Positions 10,724 through 20,292 are shown, numbered from the stretch's first letter. The stretch: 64,000 nt of DNA from Aliikangiella marina (GCF_007004765.1 NZ_VIKR01000001.1:124001-188000), one strand, 5' to 3'. Notes: a model not told the origin generated them from the letters alone. Program-made: numbers and translations.

Positions 10724-10969
10724 ATGCCCATATATGAATATAAATGTAACGCTTGTGACCACCGTTTAGAAAAGTTGCAACGAATGAGTGATGACCCATT
10801 GAGAGTCTGTCCAGATTGTGGCCAAGAAGAACTAACAAAATTAGTTTCTGCTGCGGGTTTTCGCCTAACGGGGACTGGTTGGTACGAAACCGATTTTAAG
10901 AATAAAGGTTCAAAACCAGATTCTGGTTCGTCCAGCGGTAGTTCTAGTGACAGTTCAAGTGATAGCTGA
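10724..10969 (+). CDS. FmdB-family zinc-ribbon protein
   Basis: An 81-residue protein starting MPIYEYKC, the hallmark of the FmdB/CxxC_CxxC_SSSS family. The zinc ribbon uses Cys8, Cys11, Cys29 and Cys32. A serine-, glycine- and aspartate-rich low-complexity tail (about 66-81) ends the protein. I chose the ATG at 10724 over an upstream in-frame TTG at 10700 because the conserved family start is MPIYEY. In many relatives this gene lies beside aspS, but here no aspS is in view. Its function is not established. Confidence 0.9.
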   Translation: MPIYEYKCNACDHRLEKLQRMSDDPLRVCPDCGQEELTKLVSAAGFRLTGTGWYETDFKNKGSKPDSGSSSGSSSDSSSDS

Positions 10970-11205
10970 GGAAACGAGAGAGCCACTTCTTTTTGGGTGA
11001 CTCGCTAGTCTCATAGGCGTATTTCTATTCTCTTGATAGCGGTCGAAATCATGTCGATTGATAAGGCCGCGCAGCCATCAGTAATGAGAGTTATAGCTAC
11101 CTGATTACTCCCACCAATAGCCTCTAAATTATTGATATCAATAGCTTTTGAGGCTATGATTAGCGACCATTGTTCGTCAGTTTACATCCTGTTTAAGGAG
11201 ACCTA

Positions 11206-11664
11206 ATGTCGAGTTATTTTGCAGAAATCTATTGGCAGCGTAATTCGCAGGATTTTTTGGCGAATGAATACAGTCGCGGTCACGAATGGCGGTTTGATGG
11301 CGGCGTAACCGTGCCTGCTTCGGCTTCGCCTCACATTGTTCCTTTGCCTTGGTCTGTAGAGGAAAACGTTGATCCCGAGGAAGCATTTGCTGCCGCTTTA
11401 TCCAGTTGCCACATGCTGTTTTTTCTTTCAATCGCAAGCAAAAGAAAAATTCAAGTCGAGAGTTATACCGATAAAGCGGAAGCGATAATGGAAAATAATA
11501 GTCAAGGCAAGATGGTGATTAGTAAAGTGATATTAAAACCGCAAATAGCTTTTTCTGGCGAAAAGATTCCAACTCAGGCTGAAGTTGACCGCTTGCATCA
11601 CTTGGCACATGAAAGCTGCTTTCTTGCGAATTCTGTAAAATGCGAAGTTATTGTTGTCTCATGA
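11206..11664 (+). CDS. OsmC family peroxiredoxin-like protein
   Basis: A 152-residue OsmC/Ohr-fold protein. Such proteins use two cysteines to reduce organic hydroperoxides. Cysteine one lies in ALSSCHMLFFLSIASK and cysteine two in HESCFLANSVKCEV, with the typical segment PEEAFAAALSSC. The N-terminal part (ANEYSRGHEWRFDGG) fits OsmC-like rather than Ohr proteins. A good Shine-Dalgarno (AAGGAG) precedes the ATG. waaA follows 46 bases later on the same strand. Confidence 0.9.
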   Translation: MSSYFAEIYWQRNSQDFLANEYSRGHEWRFDGGVTVPASASPHIVPLPWSVEENVDPEEAFAAALSSCHMLFFLSIASKRKIQVESYTDKAEAIMENNSQGKMVISKVILKPQIAFSGEKIPTQAEVDRLHHLAHESCFLANSVKCEVIVVS

Positions 11665-11710
11665 TGATAATCGGGCTGTTCAAAGCGACAAAATCCCGGA
11701 TGCATTCTCA

Positions 11711-12982
11711 ATGATTCGTTTTTGGTATTCATTGTTTTTCTATTCGATTTCACCATTAATATGGATCTATTTGCTCTTGCGCGCGATTAAAGCGCCTGAA
11801 TATCGCGATGGGTTTTTACAGCGTTTGGGTATCGTTTCGTCGGATAAAAAAACTGGGGGCATTTTAGTCCACTGTGCTTCAGTTGGTGAGACTATTGCTG
11901 CGACTCCTCTGATTCAGCAGTTATTGGCAACCTATCCTGAAAAAATCATTACCGTTACTACGTCTACACCAACCGGTAAGAAGACGGTAACGGAGCGATT
12001 TGGAAACAAAGTGCAGCATCTTTATATGCCGGGCGATTGGTTGGGCGCCGTGAGACGCTTTTTAAACACGCTTGATCCGCAATTAATAATCTTAATGGAG
12101 ACTGAATTGTGGTTTAACTTTTTAACCTGCTGCAACCAACAACGGAGACCGGTGCTGCTAGCCAATGCACGATTGTCTGAAAAATCGTTGAAGCAATATT
12201 TAAAGTTTCCCCGTTTCAGCAAGCAACTTTTTAATCGTTTAACTGTAATCGCGGCGCAATATTCGAACGATAAAAATAACTTTAAATCGGTTGGTGTGGA
12301 AGAATCTAAATTATTAGTTAGCGGAAGTATTAAATTTGATGTAAGCGTCTCCGAATCCCTTAAGCGAGCGCAAGTGTCTCTGAAAAATCAATGGGCAGGC
12401 GAGCGGCCGGTTTGGATTGCTGCAAGTATCCATCCTGGTGAATTTGAAGCGTTACTTAACACGCATCGAGAACTGTTAAAGTTAATTCCTAATTTACTGT
12501 TGATTGCCGTACCTCGACATCCTGAACAGTTTTCGGCATTTAAGAAGTCTTGTGAACAACATTCGCTTAGCTACGTCAATCGAAGTCGTCAGGAGAGCCC
12601 TGATGCCAATATTCAAGTGGTTGTTGGTGACACGATGGGAGAGATGATGCTGCTCTGCGGTGTTGCCGATATCGCTTATGTAGGCGGGAGTTTGATTGAA
12701 CGAGGCGGCCACAACCCGCTGGAACCAGTTGCGTGTGGTATTCCTGTTGTGATGGGGCCACATGTGTATAACTTCTCTGAGATTACCGATAAGTTGCGTC
12801 ATGCTGAAATTTTATCCATCGTTGGCGATGGAAAACAATTGACTCAGCAGCTAAGCGTTTTATTAACCGACGAGTCATTAAGGTTAAAGAAATCATCGCT
12901 ATGCGAAAGTTTTATGGCTAAAAACCAGGGAACTGTTGAGCGAATCCTTGAGCAAATAAAAAGCTTAATCAATGCGCAGTAA
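11711..12982 (+). CDS. waaA: 3-deoxy-D-manno-octulosonic acid (Kdo) transferase
   Basis: WaaA (KdtA) adds Kdo to lipid IVA at the inner membrane, a required step of LPS assembly. The 423-residue form starting MIRFWYSLFF matches the usual length near 425. An N-terminal membrane anchor lies at about 5-24, the ASVGE motif places catalytic Glu60 where E. coli has it, and the C-terminal lobe has GGSLIERGGHNPLEP. An in-frame TTG at 11651 would overlap the OsmC gene and add 20 polar residues before the anchor, so I rejected it. Whether the enzyme adds one or two Kdo cannot be read from sequence, but the kdkA gene next door suggests a mono-Kdo pathway as in Haemophilus. Confidence 0.96.
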   Translation: MIRFWYSLFFYSISPLIWIYLLLRAIKAPEYRDGFLQRLGIVSSDKKTGGILVHCASVGETIAATPLIQQLLATYPEKIITVTTSTPTGKKTVTERFGNKVQHLYMPGDWLGAVRRFLNTLDPQLIILMETELWFNFLTCCNQQRRPVLLANARLSEKSLKQYLKFPRFSKQLFNRLTVIAAQYSNDKNNFKSVGVEESKLLVSGSIKFDVSVSESLKRAQVSLKNQWAGERPVWIAASIHPGEFEALLNTHRELLKLIPNLLLIAVPRHPEQFSAFKKSCEQHSLSYVNRSRQESPDANIQVVVGDTMGEMMLLCGVADIAYVGGSLIERGGHNPLEPVACGIPVVMGPHVYNFSEITDKLRHAEILSIVGDGKQLTQQLSVLLTDESLRLKKSSLCESFMAKNQGTVERILEQIKSLINAQ

Positions 12983-13112
12983 TTGATAATCAAATAGTAA
13001 AATACTCAAATTAAATATGCGGTACAAAACGAAGTCCGTTGACGCATTCCGCTAGACTTTTTGCAGGCTAATCGAGAGACGTTTGCGGATACTTGAAATA
13101 AATGCGGTGTAG

Positions 13113-13859
13113 TTAGAGTTTGAATTTTGTACCTGCGAATTGATTGTAACTTTGTAACAACCAGCGCCAGCTTTTATCGTCAAAATAAAATTTTTCGTGG
13201 ATCAACGATTCTTTTTCAAATGATCGTTTGAGTCGTCTTAAATTGGCTAATTGCCATTTTTTTTGCGGGACTTTTTTACAACATTTATCAAAATCAATTA
13301 GCCAAAATTTAAACTCAGAATCGATTAAAATATTATGGGCATTTAAATCAGAGTGATAAATTCCAGCGAGATGAAATTTAGCAATCAATGAGCCAATAGC
13401 ATGCCAGCCAGCTTCAGAGAGTTTTTCAGACTGTAGCCGAGCAACCAAGTCTTGTGCGTTGGGGATTTTTTCAATAAGAATATCGTTGCGATAAAAAAAT
13501 CCCGATCTGGTCACTCGCCCGGCGATCGGTTTGGGGACAGGAAGGCCTTGCTGAAACATGGTCTCGAGTAAAACAAGCTCGGCGTAGCAGCGAGTATTTT
13601 CTAGACTGGTGAAAAAGTACTCATCTTTACTAAGCTTGGCAACAAGTCCCCCCCGGTAATAATGGCGTAATACCCATTCACCTTCTTGATGACCGATAAA
13701 CCAAGTTATATTGCGGCCTTTTGATTGACCTGTTACAGCGCCTTTTAATTTCCATGTATCAATATCAAACCAATCAACAGACACGAGTTGACTCAGATGA
13801 TGATTAAATTTTGGCAGAAGTATACTGTTTTCTTGGTGCTCGATTATCTCAATAGACAA
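13113..13859 (-). CDS. kdkA: 3-deoxy-D-manno-octulosonic acid (Kdo) kinase
   Basis: KdkA phosphorylates Kdo at position 4 in LPS that carries one Kdo. The 248 residues form a small protein-kinase-like fold: lipid or ATP-lobe lysine region around WVLRHYYRGG, the catalytic loop YHSDLNAHNIL at 168-178, and the metal motif IDFD at 188-191. The gene converges with waaA and diverges from the heptosyltransferase, which fits an inner-core LPS neighbourhood. Confidence 0.93.
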   Translation of the reverse strand: MSIEIIEHQENSILLPKFNHHLSQLVSVDWFDIDTWKLKGAVTGQSKGRNITWFIGHQEGEWVLRHYYRGGLVAKLSKDEYFFTSLENTRCYAELVLLETMFQQGLPVPKPIAGRVTRSGFFYRNDILIEKIPNAQDLVARLQSEKLSEAGWHAIGSLIAKFHLAGIYHSDLNAHNILIDSEFKFWLIDFDKCCKKVPQKKWQLANLRRLKRSFEKESLIHEKFYFDDKSWRWLLQSYNQFAGTKFKL

Positions 13860-13988
13860 AATCTAATTCCGAATATCATAGAGGCTAGCGCGATTTTACA
13901 TTAGAATAGCGTCGAGAAAAACACTAAGCTGTTGTAGGCTGTGTGCAAACGGACTACAGCCTACCCAAGGAATCTTTTAGGAACACAC

Positions 13989-15068
13989 ATGGTCAGTCAG
14001 TTTTCTGAACCGCAATCAATCTGCATTTTACGGCTCTCGGCAATTGGTGACGTATGTCATGCCGTGGCAACTGTGCAAGCGATTCAAAAACAATGGCCTA
14101 ACACAAAAATTACCTGGGTCATCGGTCGAGTAGAAAAAAAGCTTGTTAACGGGCTGAGTGGCGTAAATTTCGTTGAATTTGAAAAATACACGGGGCTCGC
14201 CGGTTTTGTTCGTTTTCGTAAACAAATTAAACATCTCAAATTTGATATTCTGCTCAATATGCAAGGGTCGTTTCGGGCAAGCCTTATCTCAACTCAGATA
14301 AATGCCGTCGAGAAGTGGGGGTTTAATAGAAAGAATACTCGAGAAGGACAGTGGCTATTTACAAATCGACAAATTCCTTTCTTGAAAACGCCACACGTGG
14401 CTGAGGGCTTTCTTGCTTTTGCCAAAGCGATCGGTGTCGGTGCTGATTATCAACTTAATTGGAAAATGCCTGTTTCGCCGACTGCCAGAAAATGGTGTGA
14501 AGAGCGTTTAGCGGGTGCCGGTCGATATATTATTATCTCGCCTTCAGCGAGCAAGCCCGAGCGTAACTGGCTCACTGAGCGATATGCGGAGATGGTGAAA
14601 TATTCGCAAGAAAAAGGTTTTGCCGTGGTCATTTGCGGAGGGCCGTCACCTTTTGAAAGAGAATTAGCTGAAGAAATTGAGAAACAAAGTGGCAGCGCGA
14701 TTATCAACTTAGTTGGAGAAACCGATTTGCAGCAAATGTTAGCTTTACTCGAAAAAGCTGAGTTGCTAATTGCCCCGGATACCGGACCTGCACACATGGC
14801 GGTAACGGTTCAAACCCCGGTAATAGGGCTCTACGTGCATAGTAACCCAGAACGAACGGGACCTTATTTATACCGGCACTATGTAGTGTCTCACTACGAG
14901 GCTTTATTAAAAGCACAAACAGGCAAGTCGGTAGCAGAAAATTCGTGGGGAGCGAGAGTTAAAGGGATAGGTTTGATGGAGCATATTACTGTCGAAGCGG
15001 TTAAATCCATGTTCGATAAAGTTATTGAAGACACAACCAATCAGTCACTGTCGATTCATCAAGCTTAA
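13989..15068 (+). CDS. LPS heptosyltransferase, glycosyltransferase family 9
   Basis: A 359-residue GT9 enzyme that likely transfers heptose from ADP-heptose to the LPS inner core. It begins with the GT9 nucleotide-fold start ICILRLSAIGDVCHAV and has the C-terminal ADP-heptose motif LIAPDTGPAHMAVTV. The ATG at 13989 is favoured by AGGA six bases upstream. An earlier GTG at 13941 would add 16 unconserved residues. Which heptosyltransferase (WaaC-like or other) it is remains open, though WaaC-like is most probable beside waaA and kdkA. Confidence 0.88.
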   Translation: MVSQFSEPQSICILRLSAIGDVCHAVATVQAIQKQWPNTKITWVIGRVEKKLVNGLSGVNFVEFEKYTGLAGFVRFRKQIKHLKFDILLNMQGSFRASLISTQINAVEKWGFNRKNTREGQWLFTNRQIPFLKTPHVAEGFLAFAKAIGVGADYQLNWKMPVSPTARKWCEERLAGAGRYIIISPSASKPERNWLTERYAEMVKYSQEKGFAVVICGGPSPFERELAEEIEKQSGSAIINLVGETDLQQMLALLEKAELLIAPDTGPAHMAVTVQTPVIGLYVHSNPERTGPYLYRHYVVSHYEALLKAQTGKSVAENSWGARVKGIGLMEHITVEAVKSMFDKVIEDTTNQSLSIHQA

Positions 15069-15340
15069 ATTGAATAAGAACTGCACAGGGTCAACTCGAT
15101 CTCGGGTTAGTTAAAAGAATTGGGCTAATCAAACCGGTAAATAGCGCTAAATAGAAAGCGCTTCAAATGAAATAAGTTCTTCAAATTAATCAATTTTTAG
15201 TCCTAACACGAGTTAGGCAAACTTAACAAAGCACTAATAATTTGAAATAAACCTATTGTGTTAATCGATTGGTGTAATAGAATCGCAAATCGGTTACCGC
15301 GCCAAAGAAGCGCGACCTTAAAGTTTCTAGGGGAGGATCA

Positions 15341-16291
15341 ATGAAACACCCATGGATAATAATAGCCTTTCTATTTTTGGTTGCAGGGTGTACCAGTCGC
15401 AGTGAAGAACTGAATCATATGCTGAAACAGCGTTATAGTCAGATCGAGACTGCAATTAACCAACTGCAACTAAAACTCAACGCTAACCAAATTAGTAATG
15501 CCACTCGGCTTGGAATTTACTCGGATAAATTAGAGACGCTAAAGCCAGAGTATCAAGAACTAATTGATAGTTTGAGACGAAACGCGACAACCAGTGGACC
15601 ACTATTTTTGGCCTTGGTTGATCGCTTTGAACAAGTGAAAAAGGCTCCCGGCGAGTCTGTTGCTCAGCTTGAAGAAAAATACATTGAAGCTTCCAACGTT
15701 TTAGAAGCGCTGCGCCCGGCAACCTTTAATGATGCATTGTCCGATACCGTGAATGTCATGGCGGATATTTCAGATGGCGAGCTGACAAGAGTCAATTCAC
15801 TCAGTAAAGACTTAGAAGCAGCATCCAATAATTCGCAAGATTTTGGTGCTGGTTCTCAATATATTGGAAATCCGACCTATGGCCAATGGCGTACAGGAAG
15901 TGATGGACTGAGCTTTTGGGAATGGTATGGGATCTACGCGTTATTTGATAATTTAAGTGGTGGCAGGCGTCATTATTATCATAGCTGGTCTCGCTCGCGT
16001 CCTTATTCCTATTATCACGATTATGGGCGTTATCGTTATACCAGTCCCGCTAATTACAAGAAACAATCGCGTTTAGAAACGCGCACTCAAAAGTCTTTTA
16101 GAAGTCAGGGTAAGCGATTTAGCAGTCCTTACGCTAAGCAACGCGTAGGCGCAAGTCGACTCTCTAAGGAAAGCACTTCCCGACCTTCCTCTGGCAGCTT
16201 CAGGAAAGCATCAAGTTATCGAAATTCGGCGTCCAGCACTACCAGACGGGGCAGTTCCAGAACAAGCCGCGGGCCGAGCCGTGGTAAATAA
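15341..16291 (+). CDS. Predicted lipoprotein heading the yjf-like cluster
   Basis: A 316-residue protein with a lipobox (LFLVAGC, acylated Cys at about 17). Residues 20-165 are helical and probably coiled coil (NQLQLKLNANQ, ETLKPEYQELIDSL). A tryptophan/tyrosine-rich middle (WEWYGIYALFDNL, about 188-225) leads into a very basic Ser/Arg-rich tail to the C terminus. Such a tail on a lipoprotein could bind anionic polymers such as LPS or peptidoglycan, which is inference. A strong Shine-Dalgarno (GGGGAGG) precedes the ATG. It is 24 bases upstream of the DUF350 gene. I do not recognise a named family. Confidence 0.85.
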   Translation: MKHPWIIIAFLFLVAGCTSRSEELNHMLKQRYSQIETAINQLQLKLNANQISNATRLGIYSDKLETLKPEYQELIDSLRRNATTSGPLFLALVDRFEQVKKAPGESVAQLEEKYIEASNVLEALRPATFNDALSDTVNVMADISDGELTRVNSLSKDLEAASNNSQDFGAGSQYIGNPTYGQWRTGSDGLSFWEWYGIYALFDNLSGGRRHYYHSWSRSRPYSYYHDYGRYRYTSPANYKKQSRLETRTQKSFRSQGKRFSSPYAKQRVGASRLSKESTSRPSSGSFRKASSYRNSASSTTRRGSSRTSRGPSRGK

Positions 16292-16315
16292 GAATAATTG
16301 TGGGAGATTCAAAAA

Positions 16316-17212
16316 ATGAACTTTAACGAAATAACAATCTGGGAATACCAAGTGCTGGCACTGGATTTGGTGGTTATTATTTTACTGTTAATAAGTATGC
16401 GGTTCTTAAAAGGCTTTTTCTCAAAAGTGCATACTTTGCAAGAGTTAAAAGAGCGTAACAATGCGGCATTTGGAATTAGTTATGCGGGTGGGATTCTGGC
16501 GCTCGCGATAATGCTAACAGGTGTTGCGTCAGGTGAAGTTGCTGACACGGTAATGAGTGAAGTCACCAGTGTTGCTGTATTTGGGTTACTTGGTTTAGTC
16601 ATGATTATGGCTGGACGACAAATTCAGGATCGACTGGTACTACGTCAGCTCGACATTCATGGCGAGCTGGTGAAAGGCAACCTTGCTAGTGCGTTTGTCG
16701 ATGTCGGTCACATGCTTGCGGTCGGTTTAATTGTGAGAGCCGCAATGCTTTGGATTCCCGTATCTGACTTTAGCATTATTCCAGTATTATTGGCGGCCTT
16801 CGTGCTGGCACAGGTGGTTATGATGGTAGCCAGCTTGTATCGAATTAAATTGTTCAAGGTTCGCAACCAGGGGGAGTTGAACTGCTTACAAACGGCGCTG
16901 GCTGCGGGCAACTCTGCACTTGCGTTGCGTTACGGTGCATTTATGGTTGGTGCTGCGCTTGCGGTAACCACCGCGACAGGATTAGCGCCATATAGTCTCG
17001 AAAATGTTTGGTTGTCGGTTGCTATTTGGTCTGCTGCTTCGTTGATTGCGATTGTCGCATTTGCTGTGATCGTTATGATAGTGCGTAAACTCGTATTGGC
17101 TGGCATTGATGTGGCAGAGGAAGTCGATCAAGAAAATAATGCTGGCGTTGCAGCGATTGAATCGGCGATTTTTGTCGGCATGGGGCTGATACTTGTTACG
17201 CTCTTTGGCTAA
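16316..17212 (+). CDS. DUF350 integral membrane protein (YjfL-like)
   Basis: A 298-residue inner-membrane protein with about eight helices built from two DUF350 units. The repeated signature is visible at 40-65 (ELKERNNAAFGISYAGGILALAI) and again near the end (DQENNAGVAAIESAIFVGMGLIL), with matching middle segments GELVKGNLASAF and GELNCLQTALAAG. I chose ATG 16316, with GGGAG upstream, over a TTG at 16298. E. coli YjfL is a one-unit member encoded with yjfIJK. The cluster context, not the protein itself, suggests a role in membrane stress. Confidence 0.88.
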   Translation: MNFNEITIWEYQVLALDLVVIILLLISMRFLKGFFSKVHTLQELKERNNAAFGISYAGGILALAIMLTGVASGEVADTVMSEVTSVAVFGLLGLVMIMAGRQIQDRLVLRQLDIHGELVKGNLASAFVDVGHMLAVGLIVRAAMLWIPVSDFSIIPVLLAAFVLAQVVMMVASLYRIKLFKVRNQGELNCLQTALAAGNSALALRYGAFMVGAALAVTTATGLAPYSLENVWLSVAIWSAASLIAIVAFAVIVMIVRKLVLAGIDVAEEVDQENNAGVAAIESAIFVGMGLILVTLFG

Positions 17213-17308
17213 AACATCAGTATTATTTTTATCAGTTTGAGTCTCGAGAAAAATTTAACGAGGCTCAAGCTTGGTTTGATAGAACGTTGACCCACTCAAG
17301 AAACCATT

Positions 17309-19057
17309 TTGAAAACCGCGATTAATACCAACCGCTTTCGGCTCTTTGCTCATGATGCAATGTTAATTAGCATCATGGCGGTGCTAGCTGCTTGTGGATT
17401 GATCTATGAATATTTGCTGTCCCATTATGCAGGACGCGTGTTGGGGATTGTGGAAACCGCAATCTACACCATGATCGGTGTCATGATTGTCTCTATGGGC
17501 TTAGGGGCATTTGCTGCCAAAGCCTTAAAAAATCCGTTCAGCGCATTCGCGTGGTTGGAAGCGACGGTGGCTTTAATTGGTATGTCATCGGTGCTGGTCA
17601 TTTCGGCAATCATCGGGCTTACCAGTGATTTACCGACAATTTTGACTGACGCTTTTAACTTGCCGCCTGACACCGTTCTTGAAGGCGGGATGCTCGAGCA
17701 AATTAAACTTTATGCGAGACACTTACCCTACATAGCCGGTTTTTTCTTGGGATTTTTTATTGGCATGGAAATCCCGCTCATTGCGAGAGTCCGAGAGCAA
17801 GTCTATGGTCGGCATCTAAAAAACAATGCAGGCACTATTTACGGTGCCGATTATATCGGTGCAGGCGTCGGCGCGTTTATCTGGGTTACCAGTATGCTGA
17901 CAATGGATATCACCGCTGCTGCCGTTTGGACGGCTTTTTTTAATATCGTCGCAGGCTGCCTATTTTTATTTTGCTACTGGCAGGAAATTCGTCGAGCGGC
18001 CTGGCTCGTTGGATTCCATGTCTTCCTCCTAGTACTGCTATTTGTCATCGCTGATAGTGGTGCTTACTGGATGAAATCTTTTGCGAATGTGCTGTATAAA
18101 GATAACGTGATTTATCAGACGAACTCTAAATATCAAAACATTGTCTTTACCGAAAAAAAGATCGGTCATGACCAACAAATTATTGATATGTATTTGAACG
18201 GTAGGCTCCAGTTTAGCAGCGCTGATGAGCATATTTATCACTCAATGTTGACCTATCCTGCTTTATTGGCGAGCCGAAAAGCCGAGCGTGCCCTTGTCAT
18301 CGGTGGCGGTGACGGGCTTGCTGTGCGTAATATTTTAGAGTGGGATCCTGATGAAGTTGTATTGATTGATCTTGACCGAGAGTTGGTTGGGCTATTTTCT
18401 GAAAAATACGCGCTAAAATCCGATGAAAAAACCGAAAACTTGAGAGCTCAGATGCTCACATTAAATCAAGGTGCTTTTGAAGATGAGCGAGTGTCGGTGA
18501 TTTTTGGTGATGCGTTTATCGAAATAGAGCCATTATTGGCCCAGCAAAAACTATTCGATGTTATTGTGGTTGACTTGCCTGACCCCAGCCACCCAGATTT
18601 AAACAAGCTTTACTCCGATTACTTCTATGCTCGACTCAGGCAAATACTGAGTCCTGATGGCGCCATTGTCGTTCAGTCGACTTCACCTTATCATGCCCAT
18701 AGTGCCTTTGTTAGCGTAGGCAAGACCATGAAACAGGCCGGCTATCAGCATGTAGAACAGTTTAGACAGAATGTTCCCAGCTTTGGTGAATGGGGCTGGA
18801 CTATTGCGACTAAACAGGGAAGTACACCAAGCAGCCGGATCCGTGAGAAAACAGTCCTGCCGGTCAAAAATAATTATATTACTCATGATATCCTAATTGG
18901 CGCGTTTGCGATGCCTGCTAATTTTTATCAATCGATTGATGAGATTAAGGTGAATTATTTGGGTAGCGGTGTGCTTTATGACTACCATACTCGTGCCTGG
19001 CAAAAAGATGTTGGGGTGTTTACTAACCAATCAGCTAGCCGTATCGAAAACGAGTAA
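17309..19057 (+). CDS. Membrane-anchored spermidine synthase-like aminopropyltransferase
   Basis: This 582-residue protein fuses about seven N-terminal membrane helices (20-260) to a cytoplasmic spermidine-synthase fold. The latter has the Rossmann motif ALVIGGGDGLAVRNIL, the acidic VLIDLDRE that would hold the SAM-type cofactor, and VVDLPDPSHPDLNKLYSDYFY, matching the polyamine and catalytic Asp region of SpeE. It should use decarboxylated SAM and a polyamine, but no speD or other polyamine gene is nearby. Membrane-fused SpeE proteins are known to co-occur with DUF350 and PspA genes. The start is TTG at 17309, the only start that keeps the whole first segment, with a weak Shine-Dalgarno. Confidence 0.85.
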   Translation: MKTAINTNRFRLFAHDAMLISIMAVLAACGLIYEYLLSHYAGRVLGIVETAIYTMIGVMIVSMGLGAFAAKALKNPFSAFAWLEATVALIGMSSVLVISAIIGLTSDLPTILTDAFNLPPDTVLEGGMLEQIKLYARHLPYIAGFFLGFFIGMEIPLIARVREQVYGRHLKNNAGTIYGADYIGAGVGAFIWVTSMLTMDITAAAVWTAFFNIVAGCLFLFCYWQEIRRAAWLVGFHVFLLVLLFVIADSGAYWMKSFANVLYKDNVIYQTNSKYQNIVFTEKKIGHDQQIIDMYLNGRLQFSSADEHIYHSMLTYPALLASRKAERALVIGGGDGLAVRNILEWDPDEVVLIDLDRELVGLFSEKYALKSDEKTENLRAQMLTLNQGAFEDERVSVIFGDAFIEIEPLLAQQKLFDVIVVDLPDPSHPDLNKLYSDYFYARLRQILSPDGAIVVQSTSPYHAHSAFVSVGKTMKQAGYQHVEQFRQNVPSFGEWGWTIATKQGSTPSSRIREKTVLPVKNNYITHDILIGAFAMPANFYQSIDEIKVNYLGSGVLYDYHTRAWQKDVGVFTNQSASRIENE

Positions 19058-19082
19058 GTAAAAAGTTTTCCAATAAAAGGAT

Positions 19083-19136
19083 TGACATTTTATGTCAGTC
19101 TTATTAACCTAACAGTGTCAATGACATTTTATGTCA
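19083..19136. promoter_or_regulatory. Twin 15-bp palindromes, operator candidate
   Basis: TGACATTTTATGTCA occurs twice, at 19083-19097 and 19122-19136, 39 bases apart start to start. Each is an inverted repeat of TGACA with a 5-base centre. The first overlaps a consensus -35 (TTGACA, 19082-19087), and the second ends 21 bases before the DUF2170 start codon. The exact repetition and placement between speE-like and DUF2170 genes argue for a regulator binding site. I cannot name the regulator. Confidence 0.6.
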
Positions 19137-19157
19137 AAAATATGAGGAACATCTAAA

Positions 19158-19574
19158 ATGCAATTAAAGGACCTGGCAATTCAACTCAGTGGTTATATCC
19201 AAGACGGGTTTAAATTGGACGTACTGCCAATTCAAGAAAATGGCGACGGCGAAATTTCAGTCTTACAAGTAATCGTTGAGGGGTTTGACGAACTACCTAT
19301 TTTTGTTACTGCGACAGATGAACAGATTCTTTGTGTCACTAACTTGTTTGTTCAAGATGAAGTGAAACCTGAGTTACTTCAAGAGTTGCATCAAACGATG
19401 TTGAGACTTTCGATAAATATTCCATTGAGTTCGCTGGGCTTAATTGATGATCAGTTCGTTTTGTTTGGTGCGATGAGTACTAATACCGTGTTAGATAACA
19501 TTGCCCATGAATTGGTTACGCAATCAGAAAACGCGCTTGACTCACTGGAAGCATTAGAAGATTTTTTGAAATAG
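19158..19574 (+). CDS. DUF2170 protein (YjfI-like)
   Basis: A 138-residue soluble acidic protein matching the YjfI/DUF2170 family: an alpha-beta pattern with GEISVLQVIVEGFDELPIFVTATDEQILCV and a helical end SENALDSLEALEDFLK. In E. coli yjfI precedes yjfJ, the same order as here, 18 bases before the PspA-like gene. Its biochemical role is unknown. It probably serves the PspA-like partner. AGGAA lies upstream of the ATG. Confidence 0.85.
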   Translation: MQLKDLAIQLSGYIQDGFKLDVLPIQENGDGEISVLQVIVEGFDELPIFVTATDEQILCVTNLFVQDEVKPELLQELHQTMLRLSINIPLSSLGLIDDQFVLFGAMSTNTVLDNIAHELVTQSENALDSLEALEDFLK

Positions 19575-19592
19575 GTTAAAGGAGCACAAACT

Positions 19593-20276
19593 ATGAGTAT
19601 CTTAAAAAAGATTGTTACAGCCCTTCGTGGTGGTGCAAGAGAAGTTGGTGAGGCCGTTGTTGATGCCAATGCGATCCGAATTCTTGAACAGGAAATTAAA
19701 GACCAAGAAAACGCCATCGCTAAAGCCAAAGATTCCTTGACCGAGGTTATGGCTGACGAGTCTAAAACGGGCCGTCAGATCAATGCGATAAAAGATCGTA
19801 TTGGTGAGCATGAAGGTTATACGCGTCAAGCATTGGAAAAAGGTGATGAAGCGTTAGCGCTTGAAATTGCTGAAAAAATTGCAGAGTATGAGAACGAATT
19901 AGCCGAATTACAGCCGGTATTAGAAGGTTACCGTTCGAGCGTTGCGATGCTGAAAGAGCAGATTCGAGGAGCTGAAAAGTCGGTACAGGAGCATAAGCGT
20001 GAATTATCAGTTGTAAAGACTACTGAAAGAGTCCAAAAAGCGCGAGTTTCTGTTAATTCATCTTTGTCTTCAGGGGTGTCAAAGTCATCAGCGGCACGCG
20101 ATTCATTGAACCGAATAAAAGAGAGACAGCAACGTCTTGATGATAAAATAAAGGCTTCAGAAGAGTTAAATGCTGAAAACACGGATGCCAACCTGAAAGC
20201 TAAAATGGAAGCTGCGGGTATTGGCAATACCAAGTCGCAAGCCAGTGATATATTAGCGCGATTGAAAAACAAATAG
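19593..20276 (+). CDS. PspA/IM30 family protein (YjfJ-like)
   Basis: A 227-residue, almost wholly helical coiled-coil protein of the PspA/IM30 family, which assembles on stressed inner membranes. It starts MSILKKIVTALRGGAREVGEAVVDANAIRILEQEI, the YjfJ-type opening rather than the PspA-type FSRFADIVNANI. The end (GIGNTKSQASDILARLKNK) also fits YjfJ. A true PspA paralogue is encoded at 52749, so the chromosome has two. Strong Shine-Dalgarno AAAGGAG upstream. A hairpin follows 17 bases after the stop. Confidence 0.93.
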   Translation: MSILKKIVTALRGGAREVGEAVVDANAIRILEQEIKDQENAIAKAKDSLTEVMADESKTGRQINAIKDRIGEHEGYTRQALEKGDEALALEIAEKIAEYENELAELQPVLEGYRSSVAMLKEQIRGAEKSVQEHKRELSVVKTTERVQKARVSVNSSLSSGVSKSSAARDSLNRIKERQQRLDDKIKASEELNAENTDANLKAKMEAAGIGNTKSQASDILARLKNK

Positions 20277-20292
20277 TAAAGACAAATGCAAC

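Noticed and set aside
11651-11710. TTG start for waaA inside the OsmC gene
   Set aside because: It adds 20 polar residues before the membrane anchor; from the ATG at 11711 the catalytic Glu falls at residue 60 as in known WaaA.
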